This document shows, in pieces, positions 35,835 through 44,303 of a stretch of DNA of 64,000 bases (its first letter is position 1; the number at the start of each line of letters is the position of its first letter). A model generated the notes under the pieces. The model saw only the letters and a list, made by a program, of their open reading frames with translations, was not told the DNA's origin and made no database searches. The DNA comes from Oligoflexus tunisiensis (GTDB lineage: Bacteria; Bdellovibrionota_B; Oligoflexia; Oligoflexales; Oligoflexaceae), in NCBI RefSeq assembly GCF_001748245.1, contig NZ_BDFO01000001.1, positions 7,244,346 to 7,308,345 of the forward strand. Direction: 5' to 3'. The position numbers and the translations under genes were made by a program.

Positions 35835-36629
35835 ATGCCCAAGAGAATTTCAAAAGCAGCATGTCCGGACGATCAAAAACTGATGGACAGCCCTCCGATC
35901 AAATTGCAGTTTATCGGTAAAACCGAAAACAGTGTATGCGTTTGGAAGGAAGGCATGGATACGAAATACATCCTTGAACAAATCGACGGCGCAATCGCAG
36001 TCGTTGCAGAAGCTGCGCGAAAATACCCTTTCAACTCGATAAGAAGCCGTCATGACACTGATGAAGAGCAGTACGTCACAGGCGCTGTAACTACAGCGCT
36101 GAGCACCATACGCCGAACGACTCACGGGGAAACTGAGTACCTTCGACAAGCAAATGCGCTCGTTGCTCAACATCTCAATACCAACAATTACATTTTGCAA
36201 CCCCTACTAGGTGTTTTGAAGGCTCTGCAACGCGATGTCACGGCCGGCTACGCTAAATCTGTTGGCGAAATCATCAGCGGGGAGGTCTTCTCAGATTTCC
36301 TGGACATGGCAGATCATCTCCTCGAACAGAATTACAAGGACCCTGCTGCAGTACTTGCAGGTAGCGTTCTGGAAGAGCACCTTCGCAAGCTATGCGTCAA
36401 ACAGAGCATATCTACCCTGAAACCGGATGGTAAACCAAAGAAATTGGATACGATGAATTCCGAGCTTGCTGCTGCCTCCGTATACAACCCCACTCAGCAG
36501 AAACTTGTCACAGCTTGGGCTGGCATTCGCAATGATGCTGCCCACGGGGACTATGGCAAGTATAGCGAAGCCATGGTTAAACCCATGATTTTCGGTATCA
36601 GAACTTTTATCACGATGTTTCCTGCTTAG
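35835..36629 (+). CDS. HEPN-domain protein (RN-x3-H motif)
   Basis: 264 residues; a later ATG at 35955, with a better GGAAGG ribosome site, would give a shorter protein of about 224. The C-terminal half is a four-helix HEPN-like domain. It has DPAAVLAGSVLEEHLRKLC (helix with the conserved LEE) at 170-187 and the RNase-type motif R232-N-D-A-A-H237, exactly the R-N-x3-H form. In known families such motifs mark metal-independent RNases used in toxin-antitoxin and abortive-infection systems. The N-terminal half (about 40-140) is helical and unrecognised, possibly a sensor or antitoxin-like part. The DUF2971 gene follows after 10 bases, so they form an operon. The region is AT-richer than the flanks, a sign of transfer. 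Confidence 0.7.
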   Translation: MPKRISKAACPDDQKLMDSPPIKLQFIGKTENSVCVWKEGMDTKYILEQIDGAIAVVAEAARKYPFNSIRSRHDTDEEQYVTGAVTTALSTIRRTTHGETEYLRQANALVAQHLNTNNYILQPLLGVLKALQRDVTAGYAKSVGEIISGEVFSDFLDMADHLLEQNYKDPAAVLAGSVLEEHLRKLCVKQSISTLKPDGKPKKLDTMNSELAAASVYNPTQQKLVTAWAGIRNDAAHGDYGKYSEAMVKPMIFGIRTFITMFPA

Positions 36630-36639
36630 GGGGTCTCAT

Positions 36640-38085
36640 ATGAGTGAGTTCATTTACCGTCTTCGTCCAACCAAATCTTTATTCGATCGCGAAGAGCTAG
36701 AAAAGCAGCAGATCTATTTCGCATCTCTTGAGCAACTCAACGATCCTATGGAAGGCTATCGGGACATCTTCTGGGAAGGTGACAAGATCCTCTGGAATGC
36801 ACTGTTGCGGAACTACGTTCATTGTGTCTACCAAGTGTACATACTAATCCGCCTCGGCAAAGAGGACCTTCAAGACGACGACATTTTCGTATTTAACAAC
36901 GAGTCGCGGTTTCCAACCCAAGCTTATAAAGAGCGTGTATCAAAGCTATTCGAAATGTTTTTTGAGAATGATACTATCTCTCAAGTTATCGCCAGATTGA
37001 GTGAACGCGGACCTATCGGCAGAGATGAACTTAATTTCTACCTCAAAATGATACACCCTTACTGCTTGTCAATAATAAATGAATCCGAAAGCGGTATTTC
37101 AACTACAAAAACCGAAAAATCTGGCTTTCGTGATCCTGTAAAAAACCCTTGGGATGTACTCGATACTAAGCTCTTCGATACACTCAAAAGTGCTGAAAGA
37201 GACTCTCCCGAAATAGCCAATTTCGCCGCAGGTGCGTTTGAAATATCACAGCGCGTACATGCTCAAATGGAATTAATTACAATCCTCAATACCCCAGGTC
37301 TTCGCGAAAGCCTCGCTAAGCGCTTTTATTTCGTCGAATTTCCTCAGCGATACATTCGGCAGCTTGAGCGACTCATGTACCCAAACTGGTACACAGCATG
37401 TTTCTTTAGCGATCCAACAAACCCTGCAACCTGGGGGTACTATACGAATGATCACTCAGGCGTCTGCCTGAAGTTCCGAACGGATGAACACCAAGGGCAG
37501 CGAGGCATTCACTTACATACCGTTACTGGCACTAGTGCGAGAAAAATTGCTGAAGGTATTAAGTCAAATAAAACTTATGGCAAGCATTTCTTTCGCCTCT
37601 ATCAGGTCGAGTATGGGGTCACTTATCCGAAGATAGACTTCTTCAAATCAATTGGTAGACTGCCAATTCCACAATTACTAAAACACTGGTTCGCGGATGC
37701 AGATGGGACAATTAGTAAAAAAGTTCGTGGAATTATGGACAGCCAGGATGAATGGCGGGAAGCTTATTGGAGTACCTTTATCAAGAACACTTCGATTAAG
37801 CTTTCAGAGTGGAAACATGAGAATGAAAGCAGACTTATTCTCAGTGGCGTTCTAGATAATGAGATCGAGAAAGCAGATCGATTACTTAAATATGACTTTA
37901 ATTCTTTGGAAGGCATCATATTTGGCATCAAGACTTCAATTGAAGATAAGCTAAAAATAATCGACATTATTGACAAAAAATGCTCTTCAGAAGGAAGAAA
38001 AGATTTCAAATTCTACCAGGCCTCATACTCCAGCCGAGACGGGAAAATGCATGTGTCAGAGATGCGCCTACTCAAATTTACGTGA
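36640..38085 (+). CDS. DUF2971-family protein
   Basis: 481 residues. The DUF2971 layout is visible. The N-terminus reads IYRLRPTKSLFDREELEKQQIYFASLEQLNDPMEG. The middle has WYTACFFSDPTNPATWGYYTNDHSGVCLKFRTD (CF...P....WG.Y...H.G.CL.F), and the end has WKHENESRLILSG...GIIFGIKTSIED. The biochemical function of DUF2971 is not established; members are frequent in phage-defence islands. It is longer than most members because of an insertion (residues about 60-240). It lies 10 bases after the HEPN gene and 76 bases before the NACHT-like gene, all on the same strand and of the same AT-rich composition. Confidence 0.8.
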   Translation: MSEFIYRLRPTKSLFDREELEKQQIYFASLEQLNDPMEGYRDIFWEGDKILWNALLRNYVHCVYQVYILIRLGKEDLQDDDIFVFNNESRFPTQAYKERVSKLFEMFFENDTISQVIARLSERGPIGRDELNFYLKMIHPYCLSIINESESGISTTKTEKSGFRDPVKNPWDVLDTKLFDTLKSAERDSPEIANFAAGAFEISQRVHAQMELITILNTPGLRESLAKRFYFVEFPQRYIRQLERLMYPNWYTACFFSDPTNPATWGYYTNDHSGVCLKFRTDEHQGQRGIHLHTVTGTSARKIAEGIKSNKTYGKHFFRLYQVEYGVTYPKIDFFKSIGRLPIPQLLKHWFADADGTISKKVRGIMDSQDEWREAYWSTFIKNTSIKLSEWKHENESRLILSGVLDNEIEKADRLLKYDFNSLEGIIFGIKTSIEDKLKIIDIIDKKCSSEGRKDFKFYQASYSSRDGKMHVSEMRLLKFT

Positions 38086-38161
38086 TAATATAATCTTATT
38101 TCCTTCGATCAATACGCTTCTATTTCCGTGTCTTTAAATAGGTTCCGAAATTGGAGTACGA

Positions 38162-41100
38162 ATGACTACCATTCACCAGTCGATTGAACGACTCCTCATC
38201 AAAAATAACGATCAACAGGATCTTTGTTCATTTGATGCGTGTTTCAGCAAAAACGTCATTATTTTGCTCGGAAATCCGGGGGATGGTAAATCAACCCTAT
38301 TCAGGGACATGGCTAAGCGTGAACCAAACGGTGAATTTGTCACCATTAGAAAATTCCTAACATATGCTCCGGAGCGCTGGCGAGGGAAAGTCCTTTATCT
38401 AGACGGTCTAGACGAAGAAAAAGGCAGGACATCCAGTGGATCAGGTACAATCGGAGAAATCTGCGAGCGGATTGAAAGTCTCGGGACTCCCAAATTCAGG
38501 ATTAGTTGTCGATCAGCCGATTGGTATGGCGATTTCGATCTTAGCGCTTTTACCGACATATCAGAACATACTGCAGACTCTATCACTCTCCGACTCAGGG
38601 GTTTTTCAGATGATGATATCCGCTCCTACCTTCGAGGCAACGGAATTGACCCGGAAAACTTCGTCACCATGGCGAAAAAGGCAGGAATTTCTGAACTGCT
38701 GCGGAATCCTCTAAATCTAGAGCTAATCTCAAGCATTGTAAAAAAGAGTGGCTCATGGCCATCAACTAAAATTGAACTATATGGAAAAGCAGTTGCGATA
38801 CTTATCTCGGAAGAGAATACTGCACATCGAATCCAAAAAACTTATGCGACGAATCCGCTACTGGAGCAAGCAGAAGAATTATGTGCTCTGCAAATGCTTT
38901 CAAATGTATCTGGATTTGCATTGGATAGTTCTACCTCTACAACGTCATATCCTGCGGTCGTGGATTTGGTTGAGAACTATGAATTGGCAAAAGCCGCACT
39001 CAGCCGACGTATTTTCAAATCTGAAAGCGAACAAGTCATAACACCTTATCACCGCACCATATCTGAGTTTCTCGCTGCTAAATATATAACACGTAGAATA
39101 AAAGCAGGTTTACCTATAGGACGCGCTCTTGCACTAATAACTGGTACGGATGGAGGTGTGCTATCAGAATTTCGCGGCCTAAGTGGTTGGCTGGCGACCC
39201 TGTCTCTCGAATTCGCCGACATCTTGATCCGACGTGATCCTTTAGGCATTCTTGTATACGGCGATATGTCGAAGATGCCCCCGAATCTCAGAATCAACCT
39301 ACTTCAGTCTCTCGACGAAGCAGCAGTATCGAATCCATATTTTAGATCTGGGTATTGGGAGCGGGAGACTTTCGCACCCTTGGCGGCGAAACCTTTGGCG
39401 AAGCTTCTTAAATCAAAACTCGCGGATCATACCCGGTCGTCGGCTTTGACAAGTTGTATTCTCGATGCTCTGGCGTCAGGAGAGAAGCTTCCTGAGCTTA
39501 AACAGAATATCTTAAATATCCTTTACGACCCTTCAAGCGCTGATGCCCACATGCGAGCCCTACGGGCTCTAATTCATATGGGCACAACTAGTAGTGAATT
39601 AAAAAAGCTAATTGATTCCGTTAATCGTGGTGAGATCCCCGACGCTGATCAAGAATTGCGAGGACATCTTCTATTTTCTCTTTATCCCGAAACGATCAAT
39701 GAGAAAGAAATTGCCGACTATCTTGTGCAAAGGCATCAGAGCTTCTTTGGAACCTACTACCGCTTCTTGACAGAAGCTGCAGAAATTACACCAAATAGTC
39801 AACTGCCAGCATTGATGGATTCTATTGTCTCTCGATCATATCCAAGACGCCATTCCGATTCGATTACAAGTCTATTCGGCAGAATTCTGTTAAGAATTCT
39901 AAAAAGCCAAGGTCAAACGATCGCCACCAAAAGACTATTTGGCTGGTTATCAAAAACTCAAGATAGATATGGCGATTCACACATGGAACGCGATGAGCGA
40001 CATGCCATAAAATCATGGTTTGAAGCAAACCAATCAACCCTTTGGAAAGTCATCGATTTCTGGCTTTCGAATTCTTTGGAAGAAGATATATTCGCGAGTT
40101 ACTCATCGCTTATGAATAGCGTTTGTCGAGCGGAGGTTGATAATTTTTCCAAGAAAATCGAACAACGTCTTCAATCTCTCAGTAACGGCAAGAAGATTTT
40201 CATGTTCGAGAGATTGATCGGTTTTTCACTTTATCAACATCGACCAGATGCGTTAACAATTGAAGAACTTTTTGCCATAGCAGAGAAGGATCCTACGCTC
40301 TCAACCGTCTTAAGTGGATCTACCTCGCAATTAATCCAAGATTGGAGAATAAAAGATAACTTACACGCAAACAAAGCCCAAAAGAAAAGATTCAATGATC
40401 TGAAAAAGACCAGGAAAATACTCGATTCACGAATGGGTCAAATCGAATCCGGCGATGACATAGACGCGCTAGTCTTTCTAGCAAACCATTATCTCGGAAA
40501 CTTCACAGATTCCAATAGAGATCATTCACCTGCTCAGCGTATAGAAATAGTTTGCTCTCTAAATAACATCCCAAGAGTTATGAATGGATTCGTGGCTTTT
40601 ACAAGCAACGAAAGTGAACTCCCAGATCCTAGTAGCAGTGGAGAACTTGCTTGTGAAAACAAGTCCTATAATGCTGAGCTTCCTCTTTTGGTTGGAATGG
40701 ATTTACTTTGGTCTCAAGATCCTGCAGGCATTGACTCTTTGCCTCATGCATCCATTCGCGCCGCCGCTGTCTGTGCCGTCTCCAGGGGTGGAGCAAAAGA
40801 TTCTGAATGGGTTCAAGCTCTGCTAGAAAAACATAAAGCAACATGTCTGGATGCAATAGTCGACTATTTCCGCCCACAATTACTTCGCAAATTGAAAGTG
40901 TCTGGACTAAATACTATTGAATATGATCAACGATTCTATCCAATACGTAGCGAATTGATCCTAAAGATATTTTCTGAGTTCACATCATGTCATCATGAGG
41001 CCGTCGAAACTCTATTACGACTCTCAATAGAGATTCGCCTGGATATAATTTCGTTCTTGCCGTCTTGGGCTAAGGGCAGTGCAACTGATCCAGCTTCTAT

Positions 41101-42172
41101 GATATACATAGAAGCCACCGAGTTCTTGCATGGACGTATCCAAATAAATGCTTTGAATCAAACTATAGGGAAAGATCGCATAAAGGCATCTAAGTTCAGA
41201 GAATTTATAGAAAATTCAATCAAGAATCGAGATGACTTCAAACAAAAAATTGAAATCTTAGTTCCCATATGTCAAATGCTTGGCTCAATCTTCAAATACA
41301 GTGAGCTTGATCCTAGGGGATCTCGCGGCGATGAATACGATTCTGCGAATTTCGTAAGTTGGTCGATAGAAACACTGGCGAAGCAGATAAAGAAAGAATC
41401 TATCCACGCTCTAAACATCCTAAAAAAAGACCTTTCGCTCGAGTCTTGGCATAATTTTCTGAGCCATGCATTGGAAAGTCAAGCACGACTGGTACGAGAT
41501 TCCGGTCATAACTACCCTTCAATAGTAGAAATCGCGAAAACTCTTGCAAACTCACTTCCTGCAAACATTTCTGATTTCCATGCTTTGGTTACCGACCACG
41601 CCACGCAACTGCGGAATAGAATAGAAAATGGTTCATCTGATTTAAAGCTGGCTTTTTGGAACACCGATCGATATGGGAAAGCCACCGAACCCAAAATAGA
41701 AAATTTGGGCCGTGATACTTTGCTAGAACATCTTAAAAGCTCAATGCAACGTCTTGGAGTTACTATCGAGGCCGAAGGAAACTATGTCGACGACAACAGG
41801 TCCGACATGAAAACTCTATTTGGCGGCGCAATGAACATTCCGATCGAAGTAAAGCGCCACTATCATTTGGAGGTATGGTCAGCAGCACAATCCCAGCTTA
41901 TTGAAAAGTACGTAATTGATCCAGATGCATCGGGTTATGGGATCTATATCGTTCTCTGGTACGGGATCGATGTTAAAAGACCCCCCAGTCCGCCTCCAGG
42001 AATTGCGGTTCCAACAAGTGCAGTTGAAATGGAAAAGGCCCTCGTTGAACTCATTCCTATAGAGCATAGATCTCGAATCTCGATTCTGGTGATCGATTGC
42101 AAACCAACAAACGTCAGTACTCCAACAAATAACGCTAAGAAAGCGGTCAACAAGAAAGCGGCCAACAAGTGA
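38162..42172 (+). CDS. NACHT/STAND-type NTPase with C-terminal PD-(D/E)XK-like nuclease domain
   Basis: 1336 residues, ATG preceded by GGAG. The N-terminal NTPase domain has Walker A GNPGDGKST (37-45), a NACHT-type Walker B LYLDGLDE (78-85), a sensor-like ISCRSADW, and a winged-helix region ending in TPYHRTISEFLAAKYI (about 295-310). A long helical-repeat region (about 330-1190) fits the ligand-sensing arm of STAND ATPases. Residues about 1200-1310 look like a PD-(D/E)XK nuclease: Asp1215, then IPIEVKR with Glu1229-Val-Lys1231, then a QSQLIEKY-helix and a GIYIVLWYG strand. The tail is Lys/Ala-rich. By analogy to Avs and bNACHT proteins it may sense an invader and cut DNA; that is inference. 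In Avs1-4 the effector is at the N-terminus, whereas here it is at the end. Confidence 0.75.
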   Translation: MTTIHQSIERLLIKNNDQQDLCSFDACFSKNVIILLGNPGDGKSTLFRDMAKREPNGEFVTIRKFLTYAPERWRGKVLYLDGLDEEKGRTSSGSGTIGEICERIESLGTPKFRISCRSADWYGDFDLSAFTDISEHTADSITLRLRGFSDDDIRSYLRGNGIDPENFVTMAKKAGISELLRNPLNLELISSIVKKSGSWPSTKIELYGKAVAILISEENTAHRIQKTYATNPLLEQAEELCALQMLSNVSGFALDSSTSTTSYPAVVDLVENYELAKAALSRRIFKSESEQVITPYHRTISEFLAAKYITRRIKAGLPIGRALALITGTDGGVLSEFRGLSGWLATLSLEFADILIRRDPLGILVYGDMSKMPPNLRINLLQSLDEAAVSNPYFRSGYWERETFAPLAAKPLAKLLKSKLADHTRSSALTSCILDALASGEKLPELKQNILNILYDPSSADAHMRALRALIHMGTTSSELKKLIDSVNRGEIPDADQELRGHLLFSLYPETINEKEIADYLVQRHQSFFGTYYRFLTEAAEITPNSQLPALMDSIVSRSYPRRHSDSITSLFGRILLRILKSQGQTIATKRLFGWLSKTQDRYGDSHMERDERHAIKSWFEANQSTLWKVIDFWLSNSLEEDIFASYSSLMNSVCRAEVDNFSKKIEQRLQSLSNGKKIFMFERLIGFSLYQHRPDALTIEELFAIAEKDPTLSTVLSGSTSQLIQDWRIKDNLHANKAQKKRFNDLKKTRKILDSRMGQIESGDDIDALVFLANHYLGNFTDSNRDHSPAQRIEIVCSLNNIPRVMNGFVAFTSNESELPDPSSSGELACENKSYNAELPLLVGMDLLWSQDPAGIDSLPHASIRAAAVCAVSRGGAKDSEWVQALLEKHKATCLDAIVDYFRPQLLRKLKVSGLNTIEYDQRFYPIRSELILKIFSEFTSCHHEAVETLLRLSIEIRLDIISFLPSWAKGSATDPASMIYIEATEFLHGRIQINALNQTIGKDRIKASKFREFIENSIKNRDDFKQKIEILVPICQMLGSIFKYSELDPRGSRGDEYDSANFVSWSIETLAKQIKKESIHALNILKKDLSLESWHNFLSHALESQARLVRDSGHNYPSIVEIAKTLANSLPANISDFHALVTDHATQLRNRIENGSSDLKLAFWNTDRYGKATEPKIENLGRDTLLEHLKSSMQRLGVTIEAEGNYVDDNRSDMKTLFGGAMNIPIEVKRHYHLEVWSAAQSQLIEKYVIDPDASGYGIYIVLWYGIDVKRPPSPPPGIAVPTSAVEMEKALVELIPIEHRSRISILVIDCKPTNVSTPTNNAKKAVNKKAANK

Positions 42173-42417
42173 GTCATAAAACTAAAGACAAAGGGAGCAT
42201 CCCCAGGGAGACTGGAAAAATTCAGGTAGCTAAGAGGATATTGCAAAAATCGCTTAAGCGCGATCAACCTCATTGCCGCTTGATAAACCATGAGAATCCT
42301 GCGAAAGGACAGCCTGATAGTGTCCGAGCTAAAATCATAGGTGCCTGCGGTTATCATTTCATGCAGTATTTGCGCTGCAATGGATACCGCAGATCATGTG
42401 CAAATAAGTGTCTATGA
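42169..42417 (+). CDS. possible short ORF overlapping the NACHT stop
   Basis: An 82-codon frame starts at a GTG that overlaps the upstream stop (GTGA), so coupled translation is possible. The product is basic (MSHKTKDKGSIPRETGKIQVAKRILQKSL...) with three Cys near its end. It matches nothing I know and may be a chance frame in island spacer DNA. Confidence 0.25.
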   Translation: MSHKTKDKGSIPRETGKIQVAKRILQKSLKRDQPHCRLINHENPAKGQPDSVRAKIIGACGYHFMQYLRCNGYRRSCANKCL

Positions 42418-42768
42418 CTTCCTGGAATATGTCGAGCGACCGTAAACCGCAGGATGCCCGGAATGAGAACAACGAGATCCGCCACGTTGCTCGCAATGAT
42501 CTGACTTGCCAGCTGCTCGGCCAAGCAATGCACAAACAAGTCTTTATGATGTGATACCTCCCTTCTCTGCCGTTCTCCCGGGGATGCTTTGTGGATTATT
42601 CCAATCGTCCCCATCGTTCAGGATAGGGAATAATTAGGGCATTCCCAGGGTTTTAGTCTCATAATGCCAGGAGAGCCATTTTATCAATATTATAAGATAT
42701 TTAAACAATTATCGTGATTCGGTTGACTTCCCGGCATTTTTCGTCGAAAATTGCCGACAGGGTTAAGT
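42418..42768. other. island spacer with imperfect direct repeats
   Basis: Together with 42173-42417 this makes about 600 bases without a confident gene. Two imperfect copies of ATGYRCAAAYAAGTSTYTATGA occur near 42399-42420 and 42527-42548, about 130 bases apart. They may be the ends of a decayed element. A 25-base palindrome at 42732-42756 precedes the next gene. Confidence 0.4.
42732..42756. promoter_or_regulatory. 25-base near-perfect palindrome upstream of the AAA/DUF4143 gene
   Basis: Twelve-base arms CGGCATTTTTCG and CGAAAATTGCCG flank a single central T; one mismatch. The core TTTTCG-T-CGAAAA is perfect. It ends 12 bases before the ATG at 42769 and a TTGACT lies just upstream (42723-42728), so it is a likely operator. 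Confidence 0.55.
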
Positions 42769-43932
42769 ATGCAATATCAAAGAATTCTTAAAGCGCCAAA
42801 TCAGAGCTTTTTCCTCTTCGGACCACGTGGCACAGGAAAAAGCACGTGGCTTCGTGAATCCTACGCAACCGACGCAACGTTCAATCTCCTGGATGAAAAG
42901 CGCTACCAATCTTACTTGCGCGACCCAGGTCTCTTTGCAAGAGAATTAAGCGTACTCAAAAACGGCGCAAGAGTGGTCGTCGATGAAATACAAAGACTGC
43001 CCAATCTTCTTAACGAAGTGCATCGCTTCATCGGAGAGAAGAAGCTGACCTTCGCACTGTCGTGGTCCAGCGCTCGAAAACTCAAAAAAGATGGCATCAA
43101 TTTGCTAGCCGGACGGGCCGTTCGACGTTGGATGTTCCCTTTAGTTCCTGAAGAACTTGGCAAAGATTTTGAGATTGAAACAGTGCTGCGCTACGGATCC
43201 ATAGCCGTCATCTGGAGCCAGGAAGATCGGCGAGAAGCATTGGAAGCTTATGTGCAGATGTATTTGAAAGAAGAGATACAAGCAGAGGCTCTCGTACGCA
43301 ATTTATCAGGATTTGCCAGGTTTCTTCCGATAGCTGGTTTATGCCACGCACAAACCATAAATTTCACAAATATTGCAAGAGACGCTGGCGTAGCCAGGAC
43401 AACAGTTCAGGGGTATGTCGAGATTTTGCAAGATACTCTTGTTGTGTTCTTATTACCAGCCTATGAAGCCAAAATCCGAGTGCGGGAGCGAAAGGCACCC
43501 AAGCTTTACTGGATCGACCCTGGTCTTGTCCGAGCTGTTAAAAATCACAGTGGTCCGGTCGCGCAAGAGGAACGAGGAAGCTTATTTGAGGGCTGGATTG
43601 CGAGCCTTCTCTACGCTTACCAAACTTATCGAAGGCTCTTTGACTCGTGGAGCTACTGGTGTCCCACAGAGTCAGAACAAATGGAAGTGGACTTTCTTCT
43701 TGAAAAAAATGGGCAATACCTCGCCATTGAAGTTAAGTCGGCTCAAAATGTTCACAATAATCACTATAAAGGTCTCAGAGCTATTCGCAGCTTAGCAGAA
43801 CTTAAGTCGCGCATACTTATCTACACGGGTGAACATCGACAAAAGACTGAAGATGGAATCCACGTGTTGCCCTTCAAGGACTTCCTCACCATTCTCGAAA
43901 GAGATGAATTGTGGCAACTTGACCAAGGATAA
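42769..43932 (+). CDS. AAA ATPase with DUF4143 domain
   Basis: 387 residues from the ATG at 42769 (MQYQRILKAP); a TTG six codons upstream lies inside the palindrome and is less likely. The N-terminal AAA_14 domain has Walker A GPRGTGKST (18-26) and Walker B VVVDEIQR (D72-E73). A sensor strand SSARKLKKDGINLLAGRAVRR follows. The C-terminal DUF4143 half contains a winged helix (NIARDAGVARTTVQGYVEIL) and a PD-(D/E)XK-like core (QMEVDFLLEKNGQYLAIEVKS). Proteins of this type are common mobile or accessory genes whose role is unknown. It is not obviously cotranscribed with the NACHT gene or the Fic gene. Confidence 0.85.
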   Translation: MQYQRILKAPNQSFFLFGPRGTGKSTWLRESYATDATFNLLDEKRYQSYLRDPGLFARELSVLKNGARVVVDEIQRLPNLLNEVHRFIGEKKLTFALSWSSARKLKKDGINLLAGRAVRRWMFPLVPEELGKDFEIETVLRYGSIAVIWSQEDRREALEAYVQMYLKEEIQAEALVRNLSGFARFLPIAGLCHAQTINFTNIARDAGVARTTVQGYVEILQDTLVVFLLPAYEAKIRVRERKAPKLYWIDPGLVRAVKNHSGPVAQEERGSLFEGWIASLLYAYQTYRRLFDSWSYWCPTESEQMEVDFLLEKNGQYLAIEVKSAQNVHNNHYKGLRAIRSLAELKSRILIYTGEHRQKTEDGIHVLPFKDFLTILERDELWQLDQG

Positions 43933-43996
43933 CTCATTTGCCCTTGGCGCTGTTTAAGCCAATAAAAATTCTATGAAATTGAATGTTTATAGAAAT

Positions 43997-44045
43997 CGTT
44001 CTCGATCAGAACGATTTTATACTAGATCCGTTCTACGGTAGAACG
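43997..44045. promoter_or_regulatory. tandem CGTTCT-N5-AGAACG dyads
   Basis: Two perfect inverted repeats with identical 6-base arms and different 5-base spacers (CGATC and ACGGT) are centred 32 bases apart, about three helical turns. This is the pattern of a dimeric repressor bound side by side. Confidence 0.6.
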
Positions 44046-44231
44046 ATAGATGGAATACCATTGAAATAATAGACAAAATCTCCATTATCCAGGCCCAAAT
44101 GGACACGGAATTCCTCTATAGTCTCTGGGGAAGATGTGTTACAAAGCGTGATCAATTGTCGTTTTTAGTCCGGCTTTAGCCGCTCATGCCAGTCATAAAA
44201 TTTAATATTTACAGTAACTTAAATTCAATCG

Positions 44232-44295
44232 TTTAATTGGAGTTTTCTAATTAAAGAAATCTCCGATAAGCTTTAATTAGAGATACCTAATTAAA
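44232..44295 (+). promoter_or_regulatory. tandem TTTAATTAG-N6-CTAATTAAA dyads overlapping the fic ribosome site
   Basis: The copy at 44272-44295 is perfect and that at 44232-44255 has one mismatch. Their centres are 40 bases apart, about four turns. The second ends where the AAAGGA ribosome site of fic begins, so binding should silence fic; the winged helix in the Fic protein itself is a candidate binder. Confidence 0.65.
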
Positions 44296-44303
44296 GGATC
44301 CCT

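Larger units (their letters stand above)
43933..44303. other. 371-base spacer with two pairs of palindromic operators
   Basis: AT-rich. It carries the CGTTCT-N5-AGAACG pair (43997-44013, 44029-44045) and the TTTAATTAG-type pair (44232-44255, 44272-44295) just before fic. No coding sequence is seen. Confidence 0.6.

Noticed and set aside
42354..42614. 86-codon open frame on the - strand after the NACHT gene
   Set aside because: No family resemblance, no good ribosome site; the repeated HHKDLFVHCLAEQL-like segments come from the imperfect DNA repeats.
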